Source: a virus. Taken from it: DNA of 21,430 nucleotides. Where the stretch lies: positions 1-21,430 of IMG/VR virus record IMGVR_UViG_3300021138_000201; one strand, given 5' to 3'. Position numbers and translations under genes: made by a program. Below are positions 16,417 to 21,430 of this stretch, piece after piece. Under the pieces are notes generated by a model. The model was not told where the DNA came from, made no database searches, and saw only the letters and a program-made list of their open reading frames with translations. Every line of letters starts with the position of its first letter. Position 1 is the first letter of the stretch.

Positions 16417-16424
16417 CTGGGGGG
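16396..16424 (-). terminator. Rho-independent terminator for the leftward operon at convergent junction
   Basis: CCCCCCAG (16402-16409) pairs perfectly with CTGGGGGG (16417-16424) around a 7-base loop. Read leftward, the hairpin is followed directly by TTTTTC (complement of 16396-16401), so it is an intrinsic terminator for minus-strand transcripts from the gene ending at 16432. On the plus strand there is no U-tract after the stem, though the hairpin may still slow rightward transcription. The TAA stop of the giant gene (16414-16416) lies in the loop. Confidence 0.88.
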
Positions 16425-16431
16425 AGGTATC

Positions 16432-16713
16432 TCAATTCATAGTGTAAACATAGGCTACCGAACCCCGTTTTTTCCGTTCTTTTTCTGTCGTATATGTCCT
16501 TATAACAAGACCTATATTCCATAATTTTGTTAATTTACCGGATACGGATGCGTAGGATAAACATCCAAGCACCTCAAGCAATTCAGTGTCAGTGGCAGCA
16601 AATTTAACTTTTGTTCCGTATCTTCTCGATAAGCGGAGATAATCCACAATAGTAGAATATGATTCATTTCCATCCAATATCTCCTCAACTTTAGATAGCT
16701 TTAATTTACTCAT
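16432..16713 (-). CDS. Small winged-helix-like protein, putative DNA-binding
   Basis: The protein has 93 residues and is the last gene of the leftward operon. The middle part has helices in helix-turn-helix spacing (DTELLEVLGCLSYASVSGKL, then TKLWNIGLVIRT). A basic hairpin follows (TTEKERKKRGSVAYVYTMN) that would serve as the wing. The N-terminal 30 residues are helical with a charged start (SKLKLSKVEEIL). This is a winged-helix arrangement read by eye; no family is recognised. Its ATG overlaps the preceding stop (ATGA). It could be a regulator or a replication-initiation accessory protein; neither is shown. Confidence 0.8.
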   Translation of the reverse strand: MSKLKLSKVEEILDGNESYSTIVDYLRLSRRYGTKVKFAATDTELLEVLGCLSYASVSGKLTKLWNIGLVIRTYTTEKERKKRGSVAYVYTMN

Positions 16714-17051
16714 TGAGCCGCCTCATTAAAATTGACTGAATTTAAAGCAGCTTCAATAGATGCGTTGATGCGAGGAAGTTGATTGCGCTTATCTTCCTTT
16801 AGATCGGCAGCGATGGCAGTCCACATCATTGACTCCCGATAGGCTTCAACTTTCTCCGGCATAATACTGATTTTCGCATCTGCAAAGGCAGACATGATGA
16901 TGGCTAGGCTCCATTCATCCACTGGATTCTCCAGTTTCATGTTGGCAAATACCGCTGTATTTCCTAGCAAATCTTTGAAGTTATATTCATCGAGTTTAGC
17001 AAACGTATCAGATACCTTGCTAAGAACTGTTTGCATTTGGCCTTTATTCAT
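16710..17051 (-). CDS. Hypothetical helical protein, function unknown
   Basis: I chose ATG 17051 (113 residues). It lies two bases after the HNH gene's stop and has GGAGAG about 6 bases upstream. The frame stays open much further upstream, but that extension lies over the HNH gene and is low-complexity. The protein is mostly helical: MNKGQMQTVLSKVSDTFAKL, then a segment with ENPVDEWSLAIIMSAFADAK, and a C-terminal helix ending FNEAAQ. No motif or family is recognised. It is translationally linked to both neighbours, so it is likely expressed with the nuclease and regulator genes. Confidence 0.78.
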   Translation of the reverse strand: MNKGQMQTVLSKVSDTFAKLDEYNFKDLLGNTAVFANMKLENPVDEWSLAIIMSAFADAKISIMPEKVEAYRESMMWTAIAADLKEDKRNQLPRINASIEAALNSVNFNEAAQ

Positions 17052-17053
17052 CG

Positions 17054-17422
17054 TCACTCTCCACTGTTTCTGAGGACTAACTGTCCGTTGAGTTTCTTCT
17101 TCCATTTGGAATTTTTCCCAGCTGGTAGCGGGGTCTTGGACAATTTTAAGCCAAGATGGTTGGCTTTTTGTCTTTTGGCTTTGGCTGCTGTCGAGTGATC
17201 CACTTTCGTTTTCGTGGTCGCGCAAGGCTTGCAAGTCAGCCTGATGTTCTGGTCTGTATCCTCTCCCCCCAGCTCCAGCGCTCGAACGTGTTCGAAAATG
17301 AACCCACCAGTCACTAGCTTTGTTAAGCATTCCATACACCTCCCTTTTTCTCTCTCCCATATTGCCAACTTACGCCGCTGCGAAAGATTTCCACGTTTAG
17401 TCGTTCCCATATCCTCAACCAT
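17054..17422 (-). CDS. HNH endonuclease
   Basis: The protein has 122 residues. RRKLAIWEREKGRCMECLTK places the first Cys pair (C29, C32) of the structural zinc site. FIFEHVRALELGGEDTDQNI gives the catalytic E44-H45 and N59. CKPCATTKTKVDH gives the second Cys pair (C64, C67) and the final histidine H76. The rest is a Lys-rich tail. ATG 17422 is preferred because AGGAG lies about 9 bases upstream; an internal ATG four codons later is possible. It overlaps the upstream gene by 8 bp. Phage HNH proteins nick or cut DNA in packaging, recombination or homing; with no terminase gene nearby, the role here is open. Confidence 0.93.
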   Translation of the reverse strand: MVEDMGTTKRGNLSQRRKLAIWEREKGRCMECLTKLVTGGFIFEHVRALELGGEDTDQNIRLTCKPCATTKTKVDHSTAAKAKRQKANHLGLKLSKTPLPAGKNSKWKKKLNGQLVLRNSGE

Positions 17423-17873
17423 GCTTAAATTCTCCTAAATCGCATTGAGGAACCCACCATGCTCCAACTCCCATATCATCGGCTTTCCTCCAATACTTGT
17501 CTTGTTTGGCTATGGTTGAATGAATGCTTCCAATGATTTTAAAGATAGGTGGATTTGTAATGACCAAAATGTAAGTGGCATCGACCTTATCCCTCTCTCT
17601 TATTATCAAGCATCCATTTCGATGAGATGTAGACCGGATTTGATATTCTAGAACGTCCGGAGCCTTCCCAGCATTAACCGATTGGTTCCAGTACACTCCA
17701 AGATGTTTCGCTACAGCCATTTCAGCTGATGCTCCATCAACATCACTATTCCAATCATCTTTTGACCCAGCAACGATATTGGGCAATTTCCGTTGAATGG
17801 ATGAAATATGCCTTAAACACCCGACATGGGATGAAACGAAAAGCTCTGATGGAGTTAAAGTTACCTCGATCAT
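17415..17873 (-). CDS. PD-(D/E)XK-like phage protein, putative nuclease
   Basis: The ATG at 17873 gives an ATGA overlap with the upstream stop (152 residues); an in-frame TTG at 17888 is less likely. GASAEMAVAKHLGVYWNQSV supplies a helix with E51. APDVLEYQIRSTSHRNGCLI gives a PD (D73) and a strand with Q78-x-R80, where the classical motif has (D/E)-x-K. ERDKVDATYILVITN follows, and the end is WWVPQCDL. This order looks like the PD-(D/E)XK nuclease fold. I recall similar phage proteins with the same Q-x-R replacement, so it may be a diverged active site or an inactive relative. Confidence in the fold is moderate. Confidence 0.85.
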   Translation of the reverse strand: MIEVTLTPSELFVSSHVGCLRHISSIQRKLPNIVAGSKDDWNSDVDGASAEMAVAKHLGVYWNQSVNAGKAPDVLEYQIRSTSHRNGCLIIRERDKVDATYILVITNPPIFKIIGSIHSTIAKQDKYWRKADDMGVGAWWVPQCDLGEFKHG

Positions 17874-18382
17874 TTTTCTTTTTTCCAATCAAATTCCGCT
17901 ATTGAAACCAATTTCTTTTGATCGGTTCTTGGTACATAAACAATTTGGTAATGATCTTTGCACCATCGACAGCCAAAATTCTTCACCGGATCGCCGCATA
18001 TCATTGTCGGCTTATCTACCATTGCTGTTTGAACAATCCATTGGCATTGATCGAACCGACCATCCACGAACTTTGTATGGCCATAACCAGATTTGACTGT
18101 TTGTTTAATCAACAAAGTTAACTCAGGATCTGGCTGCGGACGATTAATGGCAGGGTTGAATGGCTTCACCCTTGCCCTCAAACCAACCTTTTCTTTTTTC
18201 GTCGTAGCCTTCGGTGGAAGATTTTTGTTGCCCATGAGTGGTACTCCTGATCGGAAAAGAAAACCTATTACCGAATTTCTTTTTCTCCCAATGCGAGCAC
18301 CAATGCTTGTGCTGGACCAACCTTCCTTAGCCAGCTCGATGCACTTATCCCGCTCTACTTGCGTCCATACTTTGATTTTCAT
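17870..18382 (-). CDS. gcrA-like: GcrA-like transcription regulator
   Basis: ATG 18382 overlaps the previous stop (ATGA), giving 170 residues; an in-frame ATG at 18394 would add four. The N-terminus has VWTQVERDKCIELAKEGWSS, then TSIGARIGRKRNSVIGFLFR, which matches the GcrA DNA-binding domain (W-[ST]..., eG-S-x-x-x-I, RN-[AS]-VIG). A basic linker covers about residues 55-100. The C-terminus has FDQCQW, MICGDPV, WCKDHYQIVYVP, the C-x-W, CG-x-P, [YW]C-x-x-H and Y-x-P pattern of the GcrA sigma-interaction domain. In Caulobacter GcrA acts with sigma70 at promoters with CcrM-methylated GANTC. A phage copy could redirect host transcription or drive phage genes; this is inferred. Confidence 0.9.
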   Translation of the reverse strand: MKIKVWTQVERDKCIELAKEGWSSTSIGARIGRKRNSVIGFLFRSGVPLMGNKNLPPKATTKKEKVGLRARVKPFNPAINRPQPDPELTLLIKQTVKSGYGHTKFVDGRFDQCQWIVQTAMVDKPTMICGDPVKNFGCRWCKDHYQIVYVPRTDQKKLVSIAEFDWKKEK

Positions 18383-18834
18383 CGTTTCACCCATGATTCG
18401 ACCTTTTCCCCGATCACGGCCTCAAGTTCTTGTAACAACTGCTCCCTGCTAACTGGCAATACCTCAGAGACAATGGTGTGAAGAGCCAGATTAAAGAACT
18501 TCTGAAACTCATCCTGTCCCATTGACGTGAACGAGATGGACGAAACCTTCGTCATCATGCTCCCATCGTGGAACATAATCTCATCAACGTATCCAAGGCG
18601 TATCTTTAGCCATTCAACCAGCTGCTCTCCACGTGCATAGTAGGGATGGTTATCCACAACTATTTGCATCAAGGCCCAAAATAATCTGTGTTGCTTTGCG
18701 CTGCGTGTCCGTGAAACCCGAATTGATAGGTCTTTACCTTCTGGTATATCGAGCAGCCGCTCCCGATCCCACTCCGTAACGGGGATTAATTTATCCCCGT
18801 TACGGCGGACAATAATGACAGGCTGATTGCTCAT
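18379..18834 (-). CDS. DUF1367-like phage protein
   Basis: The protein has 151 residues. LSIRVSRTRSAKQHRLFWAL is the key segment (R-x-x-x-Q/F-H-R-x-F-[WF]-A-L), followed by a helical middle (EQLVEWLKIRLGYVDEI). SISFTSMGQDEFQKFFNLAL and SEVLPVSREQLLQELEAVIG then close the domain. This layout resembles DUF1367 proteins that sit in recombination/replication operons of many phages; function unknown. The family call is by eye and from memory, with NinB-type proteins as an alternative (both have the R-S-x-x-Q-H/N-R-x-x-W-A-L start). It is coupled to ERF upstream (ATGA) and the GcrA-like gene downstream. Confidence 0.88.
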   Translation of the reverse strand: MSNQPVIIVRRNGDKLIPVTEWDRERLLDIPEGKDLSIRVSRTRSAKQHRLFWALMQIVVDNHPYYARGEQLVEWLKIRLGYVDEIMFHDGSMMTKVSSISFTSMGQDEFQKFFNLALHTIVSEVLPVSREQLLQELEAVIGEKVESWVKR

Positions 18835-19472
18835 ACTGCCTTAACCAGTATATCACGGATTCGCTCTTGAGCAGCTTGAAAAGCCTGAGTGATCTGCTTC
18901 TGGTGAGCATCAGCAAGGGTCTGCTTTGTCTGAGAGTTGGTAGTCGCCCATTTTTGCAGGTCTTCCTTGCTGGCGCATTTATCAAGATCAAGAAGAATTT
19001 CTTCCATCTTTAAAACGCTTTCAGGAATTCCGAGTTGAGATGCTTCTGGTTTTACCCGTGGTGTTCCCTTGGCAACAACAGGAACGGTATTGGCTGCATT
19101 GCCGTCATCATCATCCTCGCCAGAAACTCCGACAATTGCCGACAAACTTAGTCGTTTGGCATAAGTCAGGGCCGCTGCAATCTCTTGATGCTTCCCAGAT
19201 GCAGTAACTGGATAGACCGACTCGATCCATTGACCACTGGAGTGAACAAGGCGGGTGTAGAGAACGAGACCTGAATCCTCTAGATTGGTCAGCTGCATGA
19301 ATGAGATACCGTTTTTAGATAGGGGTGGACGTACTGCATTCAAAACTGATGATAGGTCAGCATAGGATGACTTAAAGTGTGGGTTAGTCTTGTTAAACAC
19401 AGGGTTAGAAACTTCTCCCTGCACCTTAGCCAGTGCAGCGGAGATTTCATTGATTGCTTCAGACGTTTTCAT
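18831..19472 (-). CDS. erf: ERF-family single-strand annealing protein
   Basis: ATG 19472 (213 residues) is preferred because AAGGA lies about 8 bases upstream and it sits just after the exonuclease stop; a longer frame would lie inside that gene. The sequence has the ERF order: ISAALAKVQGEVSNPVFNKT, NPHFKSSYADLSSVL, then VRPPLSKNGISFMQL, LVHSSGQWIESVYPV, AALTYAKRLSLSAIVGVSGE and DDDDG. These correspond to the N-x-x-F-K-S-x-Y-A-D-L, TYA-x-R and DDDG blocks. The C-terminal part is helical and variable. ERF proteins anneal complementary strands in recombination; next to a YqaJ nuclease it forms a two-part system. A close overlap links it to the DUF1367-like gene. Confidence 0.93.
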   Translation of the reverse strand: MKTSEAINEISAALAKVQGEVSNPVFNKTNPHFKSSYADLSSVLNAVRPPLSKNGISFMQLTNLEDSGLVLYTRLVHSSGQWIESVYPVTASGKHQEIAAALTYAKRLSLSAIVGVSGEDDDDGNAANTVPVVAKGTPRVKPEASQLGIPESVLKMEEILLDLDKCASKEDLQKWATTNSQTKQTLADAHQKQITQAFQAAQERIRDILVKAV

Positions 19473-19473
19473 T

Positions 19474-20280
19474 TCATGCTTCCTTAATGGTAATAGCGCC
19501 ACTTGATGAGCGCTTTGCAATAATTCCATGCCCCGTAGCGACAGCCACATCAGCATCAATCATCTTCTTGATAGCGTCTTTGGACTTGGTGTTTCTCTTG
19601 GCGTAGGCTTCTGTTTCAAGGAAATCCTTGGCATTTGATGCCCAAGCATTGTTTCCAGTGAAGTCTACAATCTTTACGACTGGGCCAGTATATTTCTGGG
19701 CCACGATGACAGGCTCAATCTCATTCTGGACGCAATGCCAGAAGTTATCTTCAGCTGCGATCAGGTCAGCCGCATATGCGTCATCGAGTTCTATATCCAG
19801 TGCAACATACTTATGATTGCCAAAGATTACCGACAGCGTTGCTGCTCTTAGATTGCAAACAATCATGTTATGGGTCAGCTGCGGAAGATATTTCTCCAGA
19901 ACGTCCTCCTCTTTGTAGAAAGCCGAAACGTGCTTGGCTTCCCAAAGCGTCTTGCTGCTATCCGTCAAGCCATCAAGGGTGCAGCCCATGAAGGGATGAT
20001 CCAGACAAATCATCTGATCCCCTGCATTAGTAACTTCCCGCTTGGTCTGCTTGGTAAACCACGCACGATTGAATGGTTCAGTGAACTGACCAAGGTTGAC
20101 CTGCAACACATCAGACAGGTCTTCTCCATCTGCTACGCCACGCTTCTGGTTCCAAAGATTGAGAATTTTCTCATTGTCTCCTCCCATAATGATATTGGCA
20201 TCTGATCCGCCAATTACAGTTTTTCGAAAATTCTTTTGGTCTGTGGTTAATCCAAGACCATCCAAGGCATTATCAGTCAT
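19474..20280 (-). CDS. YqaJ-family viral exonuclease (lambda Exo-like)
   Basis: The protein has 268 residues. VIGGSDANIIMGGDNEKIL (residues 22-40) is the G-G-S-D/A start of the YqaJ family. GQFTEPFNRAWF supplies E68. HPFMGCTLDGL has D103, and TLWEAKHVSAF has E114-A-K116, giving the D...E-x-K active site. YLPQLTHNMIV follows as the conserved Q/H segment, and the family's C-terminal helix (AAEDNFWHCVQNEIEP) is present. Such enzymes digest one strand of duplex DNA and pass the single strand to the annealing protein, encoded here just downstream. The ATG directly follows the upstream gene's TAA. Confidence 0.95.
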   Translation of the reverse strand: MTDNALDGLGLTTDQKNFRKTVIGGSDANIIMGGDNEKILNLWNQKRGVADGEDLSDVLQVNLGQFTEPFNRAWFTKQTKREVTNAGDQMICLDHPFMGCTLDGLTDSSKTLWEAKHVSAFYKEEDVLEKYLPQLTHNMIVCNLRAATLSVIFGNHKYVALDIELDDAYAADLIAAEDNFWHCVQNEIEPVIVAQKYTGPVVKIVDFTGNNAWASNAKDFLETEAYAKRNTKSKDAIKKMIDADVAVATGHGIIAKRSSSGAITIKEA

Positions 20281-20469
20281 TTAGTGGCTCCCTAAGTTCT
20301 CATGTTCTGCGTGTGGATCAATTTCTTTCTTCTTCTTAGCCCTCCATATATCAAACTGTCGCATGGCCGAATAAACCAAAAACCAAAGTACAATGCAGCC
20401 TCCCGCTGCATATAATCCAGTTTCATGCCCTTCTATGATTGGCAGTTCTTTACCAAATGCATCAGTCAT
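20281..20469 (-). CDS. Small single-TM membrane protein
   Basis: The protein has 62 residues. A short N-terminal part (MTDAFGKELPIIEGHETG) is followed by one clear membrane span (LYAAGGCIVLWFLVYSAM) and a basic-then-acidic cytoplasmic tail (RQFDIWRAKKKKEIDPHAEH). The positive-inside rule suggests the C-terminus is in the cytoplasm. It overlaps the gene upstream by 8 bp and its TAA touches the exonuclease ATG, so it belongs to the operon. No family is recognised; it could be an early host-membrane factor. Confidence 0.8.
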   Translation of the reverse strand: MTDAFGKELPIIEGHETGLYAAGGCIVLWFLVYSAMRQFDIWRAKKKKEIDPHAEHENLGSH

Positions 20470-20689
20470 CTTGTGCCTCTAAAAAGTGCTTTAACTCAGT
20501 GGCCAGCTTCTTCCGCAGCTGGGATGGAGTCCCGTGATACATCAAAACAACTTCCTCATGTTGAGTAGCCTGTCCCTCTATCCGAGGCCGTGTATCGATC
20601 AAAATGTTCATCACTGTCTTGTTCGAATCCGTTGAGTAGGTAAACGCAATCGAGAAGTCATCAATGTTGTTGAAAAACGAAGTAGCCAT
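20462..20689 (-). CDS. Hypothetical small protein, first gene of leftward operon
   Basis: The protein has 75 residues. The start ATG 20689 has AGGAG at 20696-20700, 6 bases away. The protein is beta-rich at first (DFSIAFTYSTDSNKTVMNIL), has an acidic middle (ATQHEEVVLMYHG), and ends in a helix (TPSQLRKKLATELKHFLEAQ). No family is recognised. As the first gene after the divergent gap, it is likely among the earliest expressed of this set. Confidence 0.82.
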   Translation of the reverse strand: MATSFFNNIDDFSIAFTYSTDSNKTVMNILIDTRPRIEGQATQHEEVVLMYHGTPSQLRKKLATELKHFLEAQDD

Positions 20690-20765
20690 GTCATACTCCT
20701 TAAATAGCCTTATGTGGCAAGCAATACATAAATCGCTAAAAAATTATTTGCAAGGGGTATTGACT
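20690..20765. promoter_or_regulatory. Divergent intergenic region, likely promoters for both directions
   Basis: This AT-rich 76-bp gap separates the leftward operon from the rightward DUF1064 gene and is the only place in the right half where both directions must start. Read leftward, TTGCAA (complement of 20745-20750) and TATGTA, 17 bases apart, form a weak sigma70-like pair; it is a poor match to consensus. No convincing rightward pair is seen. No GANTC site is present. The RBSs are AGGAG for the leftward gene and AAGGGG for the rightward one. Confidence 0.45.
20710..20731. promoter_or_regulatory. Candidate operator: interrupted palindrome in the divergent gap
   Basis: TTATGT at 20710-20715 is mirrored by ACATAA at 20726-20731, with a 10-base centre (GGCAAGCAAT). 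The spacing fits a dimeric helix-turn-helix site and it overlaps the possible leftward -10. With 6-bp arms in AT-rich DNA, chance is a real alternative. Confidence 0.3.
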
Positions 20766-21107
20766 ATGAAAAAAAATAAAAATAGATTTACTGTGTCGCC
20801 AATCGAGGATCGGACGCTTGATGGTATTGCATTTGCGTCCAAGAAAGAGATGAAGCGATACGCGGAACTCAAGCTGTGGGTAAAAGCCAGACAGATAATG
20901 GACCTTGAACTCCAGCCTGAGTTTCGCGTCTCTATTAATAATCAGCACTACTGCACCTACACGGCAGACTTTGCCTACACGCAAAATGGTGAACGGATCA
21001 TTGAAGAGCTGAAGTCGACTGGGACAGCCAAGGATGCGGCCTACCGTCTTAGGAAGAAGGCAGCTGAATTATTCCACGGGGTTAAGATAAAGGTGATTAT
21101 TAGATGA
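20766..21107 (+). CDS. DUF1064 family nuclease-like protein
   Basis: I chose ATG 20766 (113 residues), with AAGGGG at 20752-20757; the frame stays open upstream but that part overlaps the divergent gap and the leftward gene. IAFASKKEMKRYAELKLWVK has E28 in the first helix. MDLELQPEFRVSI leads to YTADFAYTQNG with D68 and IIEELKSTGTAKD with E81-L-K83. AYRLRKKAAELFHGVKIKVI closes the domain. This is the DUF1064 pattern, a compact PD-(D/E)XK-like fold of phages, sometimes linked to Holliday-junction or mismatch-type nucleases. The D...E-x-K residues are intact. The activity is inferred. Confidence 0.9.
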   Translation: MKKNKNRFTVSPIEDRTLDGIAFASKKEMKRYAELKLWVKARQIMDLELQPEFRVSINNQHYCTYTADFAYTQNGERIIEELKSTGTAKDAAYRLRKKAAELFHGVKIKVIIR

Positions 21108-21352
21108 CTAGGTTTGGATTAGACCGATGTGAGGCAATCGAGCGACATGCTGATTTTATTACAATGAACCACCTTATCTCGTTACAAAAGAAACTTTCTG
21201 AAGCTGAGAGGCAATGCGAGAACGCCCTTAATTATATGATTGCGGTCGTGAGGAAAAACCAAGAATATAAAGAATCGTTGCAGTTGATAGCTTATGAAGG
21301 CTCTGGCTGGGGACAATCCATTGCTAGAGCCGCACTGAAGGAGGGTGAGTGA
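21104..21352 (+). CDS. Hypothetical coiled-coil protein
   Basis: The protein has 82 residues and overlaps the DUF1064 gene by ATGA. Residues about 22-60 are a heptad-type helix (LISLQKKLSEAERQCENALN and onward). The end (YEGSGWGQSIARAALKEGE) has the W-G-x-x-I-A-R-x-A-L pattern often seen at the end of small phage proteins with a long helix. No function is recognised. Confidence 0.8.
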   Translation: MTRFGLDRCEAIERHADFITMNHLISLQKKLSEAERQCENALNYMIAVVRKNQEYKESLQLIAYEGSGWGQSIARAALKEGE

Positions 21353-21430
21353 TGTGTTTTCAATTTAAGGGAACTGCAAGCATAAGAAACCCCGTGATGT
21401 GGCGGATATTTAATAGAATTGGTAATTGGA
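21352..21430 (+). CDS. Partial CDS running off the right edge
   Basis: The ATG at 21352 overlaps the previous stop (TGATG), with GAGGGTGAG upstream as the RBS. The 26 visible residues read MCFQFKGTASIRNPVMWRIF and onward, with no stop before the window ends. Too short for a family call; the overlap pattern and RBS make it a likely third gene of the rightward early set. Confidence 0.6.
   Translation, partial: MCFQFKGTASIRNPVMWRIFNRIGNW

Noticed and set aside
16402-16424. Rho-independent terminator for the rightward late genes
   Set aside because: After the stem on the plus strand comes AGGTATCTC, with no U-tract. The hairpin fits a leftward terminator; an effect on plus-strand transcripts remains possible but is not supported.
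17052-17360. Upstream extension of the 113-residue protein, making a 216-residue product
   Set aside because: It lies over the HNH gene in another frame and is low-complexity (RTRSSAGAGGRGYRP type). The HNH motif is intact, and ATG 17051 has a proper GGAGAG site.
17797-18452. Plus-strand open frames opposite the GcrA-like gene
   Set aside because: They are shadows of the minus-strand gene, which has both GcrA domains; no RBS or motif on the plus strand.
20664-20765. Upstream extension of the DUF1064 gene into the divergent gap
   Set aside because: The added residues overlap the leftward gene and its RBS. The DUF1064 domain starts after ATG 20766, which has its own AAGGGG.
1-21430. CRISPR array, tRNA, insertion sequence or attachment site
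   Set aside because: No regularly spaced repeats, cloverleaf-like sequence, transposase or integrase was seen. The only tandem repeats are in-frame linker repeats, and there is no gap over 300 bp.

Overview
This window is a densely packed piece of a tailed-phage genome, most likely a short-tailed podovirus-like phage of an alphaproteobacterium. Direct evidence for a phage is a holin, a GH108-type endolysin, an adaptor, a nozzle-like tail protein, a fibre-like protein, a run of ejection-type proteins and a recombination operon. The host is inferred from a leftward gene that closely resembles GcrA, a sigma70-dependent regulator family known from Alphaproteobacteria. No integrase, terminase, portal, capsid gene or tRNA lies in the window, so lifestyle and exact taxonomy are open.

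Layout: (1) Positions 1-16416 carry a rightward late module with almost no spacer DNA and many ATGA or TAATG stop/start overlaps. It starts with the tail end of a small gene, then a DUF7936-like virion protein, a coiled-coil/TM protein, a small paralogue of the first gene, a GTA-type holin and an endolysin. An adaptor, a modular fibre-like protein, a nozzle protein with an inserted domain, and a small tryptophan-rich protein follow. Three Gly/Ala/Gln-rich ejection-type proteins come next, and the module ends in a giant polyvalent protein of about 2,370 residues. (2) A strong hairpin at 16402-16424 marks the convergent junction; its U-tract faces leftward transcripts. (3) Positions 16432-20689 carry a leftward operon. 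In order of transcription it encodes two small proteins, a YqaJ/lambda-Exo type nuclease, an ERF single-strand annealing protein, a DUF1367-like protein, the GcrA-like regulator, a PD-(D/E)XK-like protein, an HNH endonuclease, a protein of unknown function and a winged-helix-like protein. (4) A 76-bp divergent gap separates this from a second rightward set: a DUF1064 nuclease, a coiled-coil protein and a gene that runs off the end.

How it fits together: the leftward operon looks like an early recombination and takeover set (exonuclease plus annealase, extra nucleases, GcrA mimic). The rightward module builds the tail, lyses the cell, and supplies proteins likely ejected with the DNA. The giant protein combines membrane-active segments, proline-rich linkers, an HExxH metallopeptidase domain and an LPD38-like C-terminal region, as expected of a protein delivered into the host at the start of infection. 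The most notable points are this polyvalent protein, the phage GcrA homologue, a beta-rich domain shared between the fibre and nozzle proteins, and a palindrome with flanking 8-bp direct repeats carried in frame inside the giant gene.
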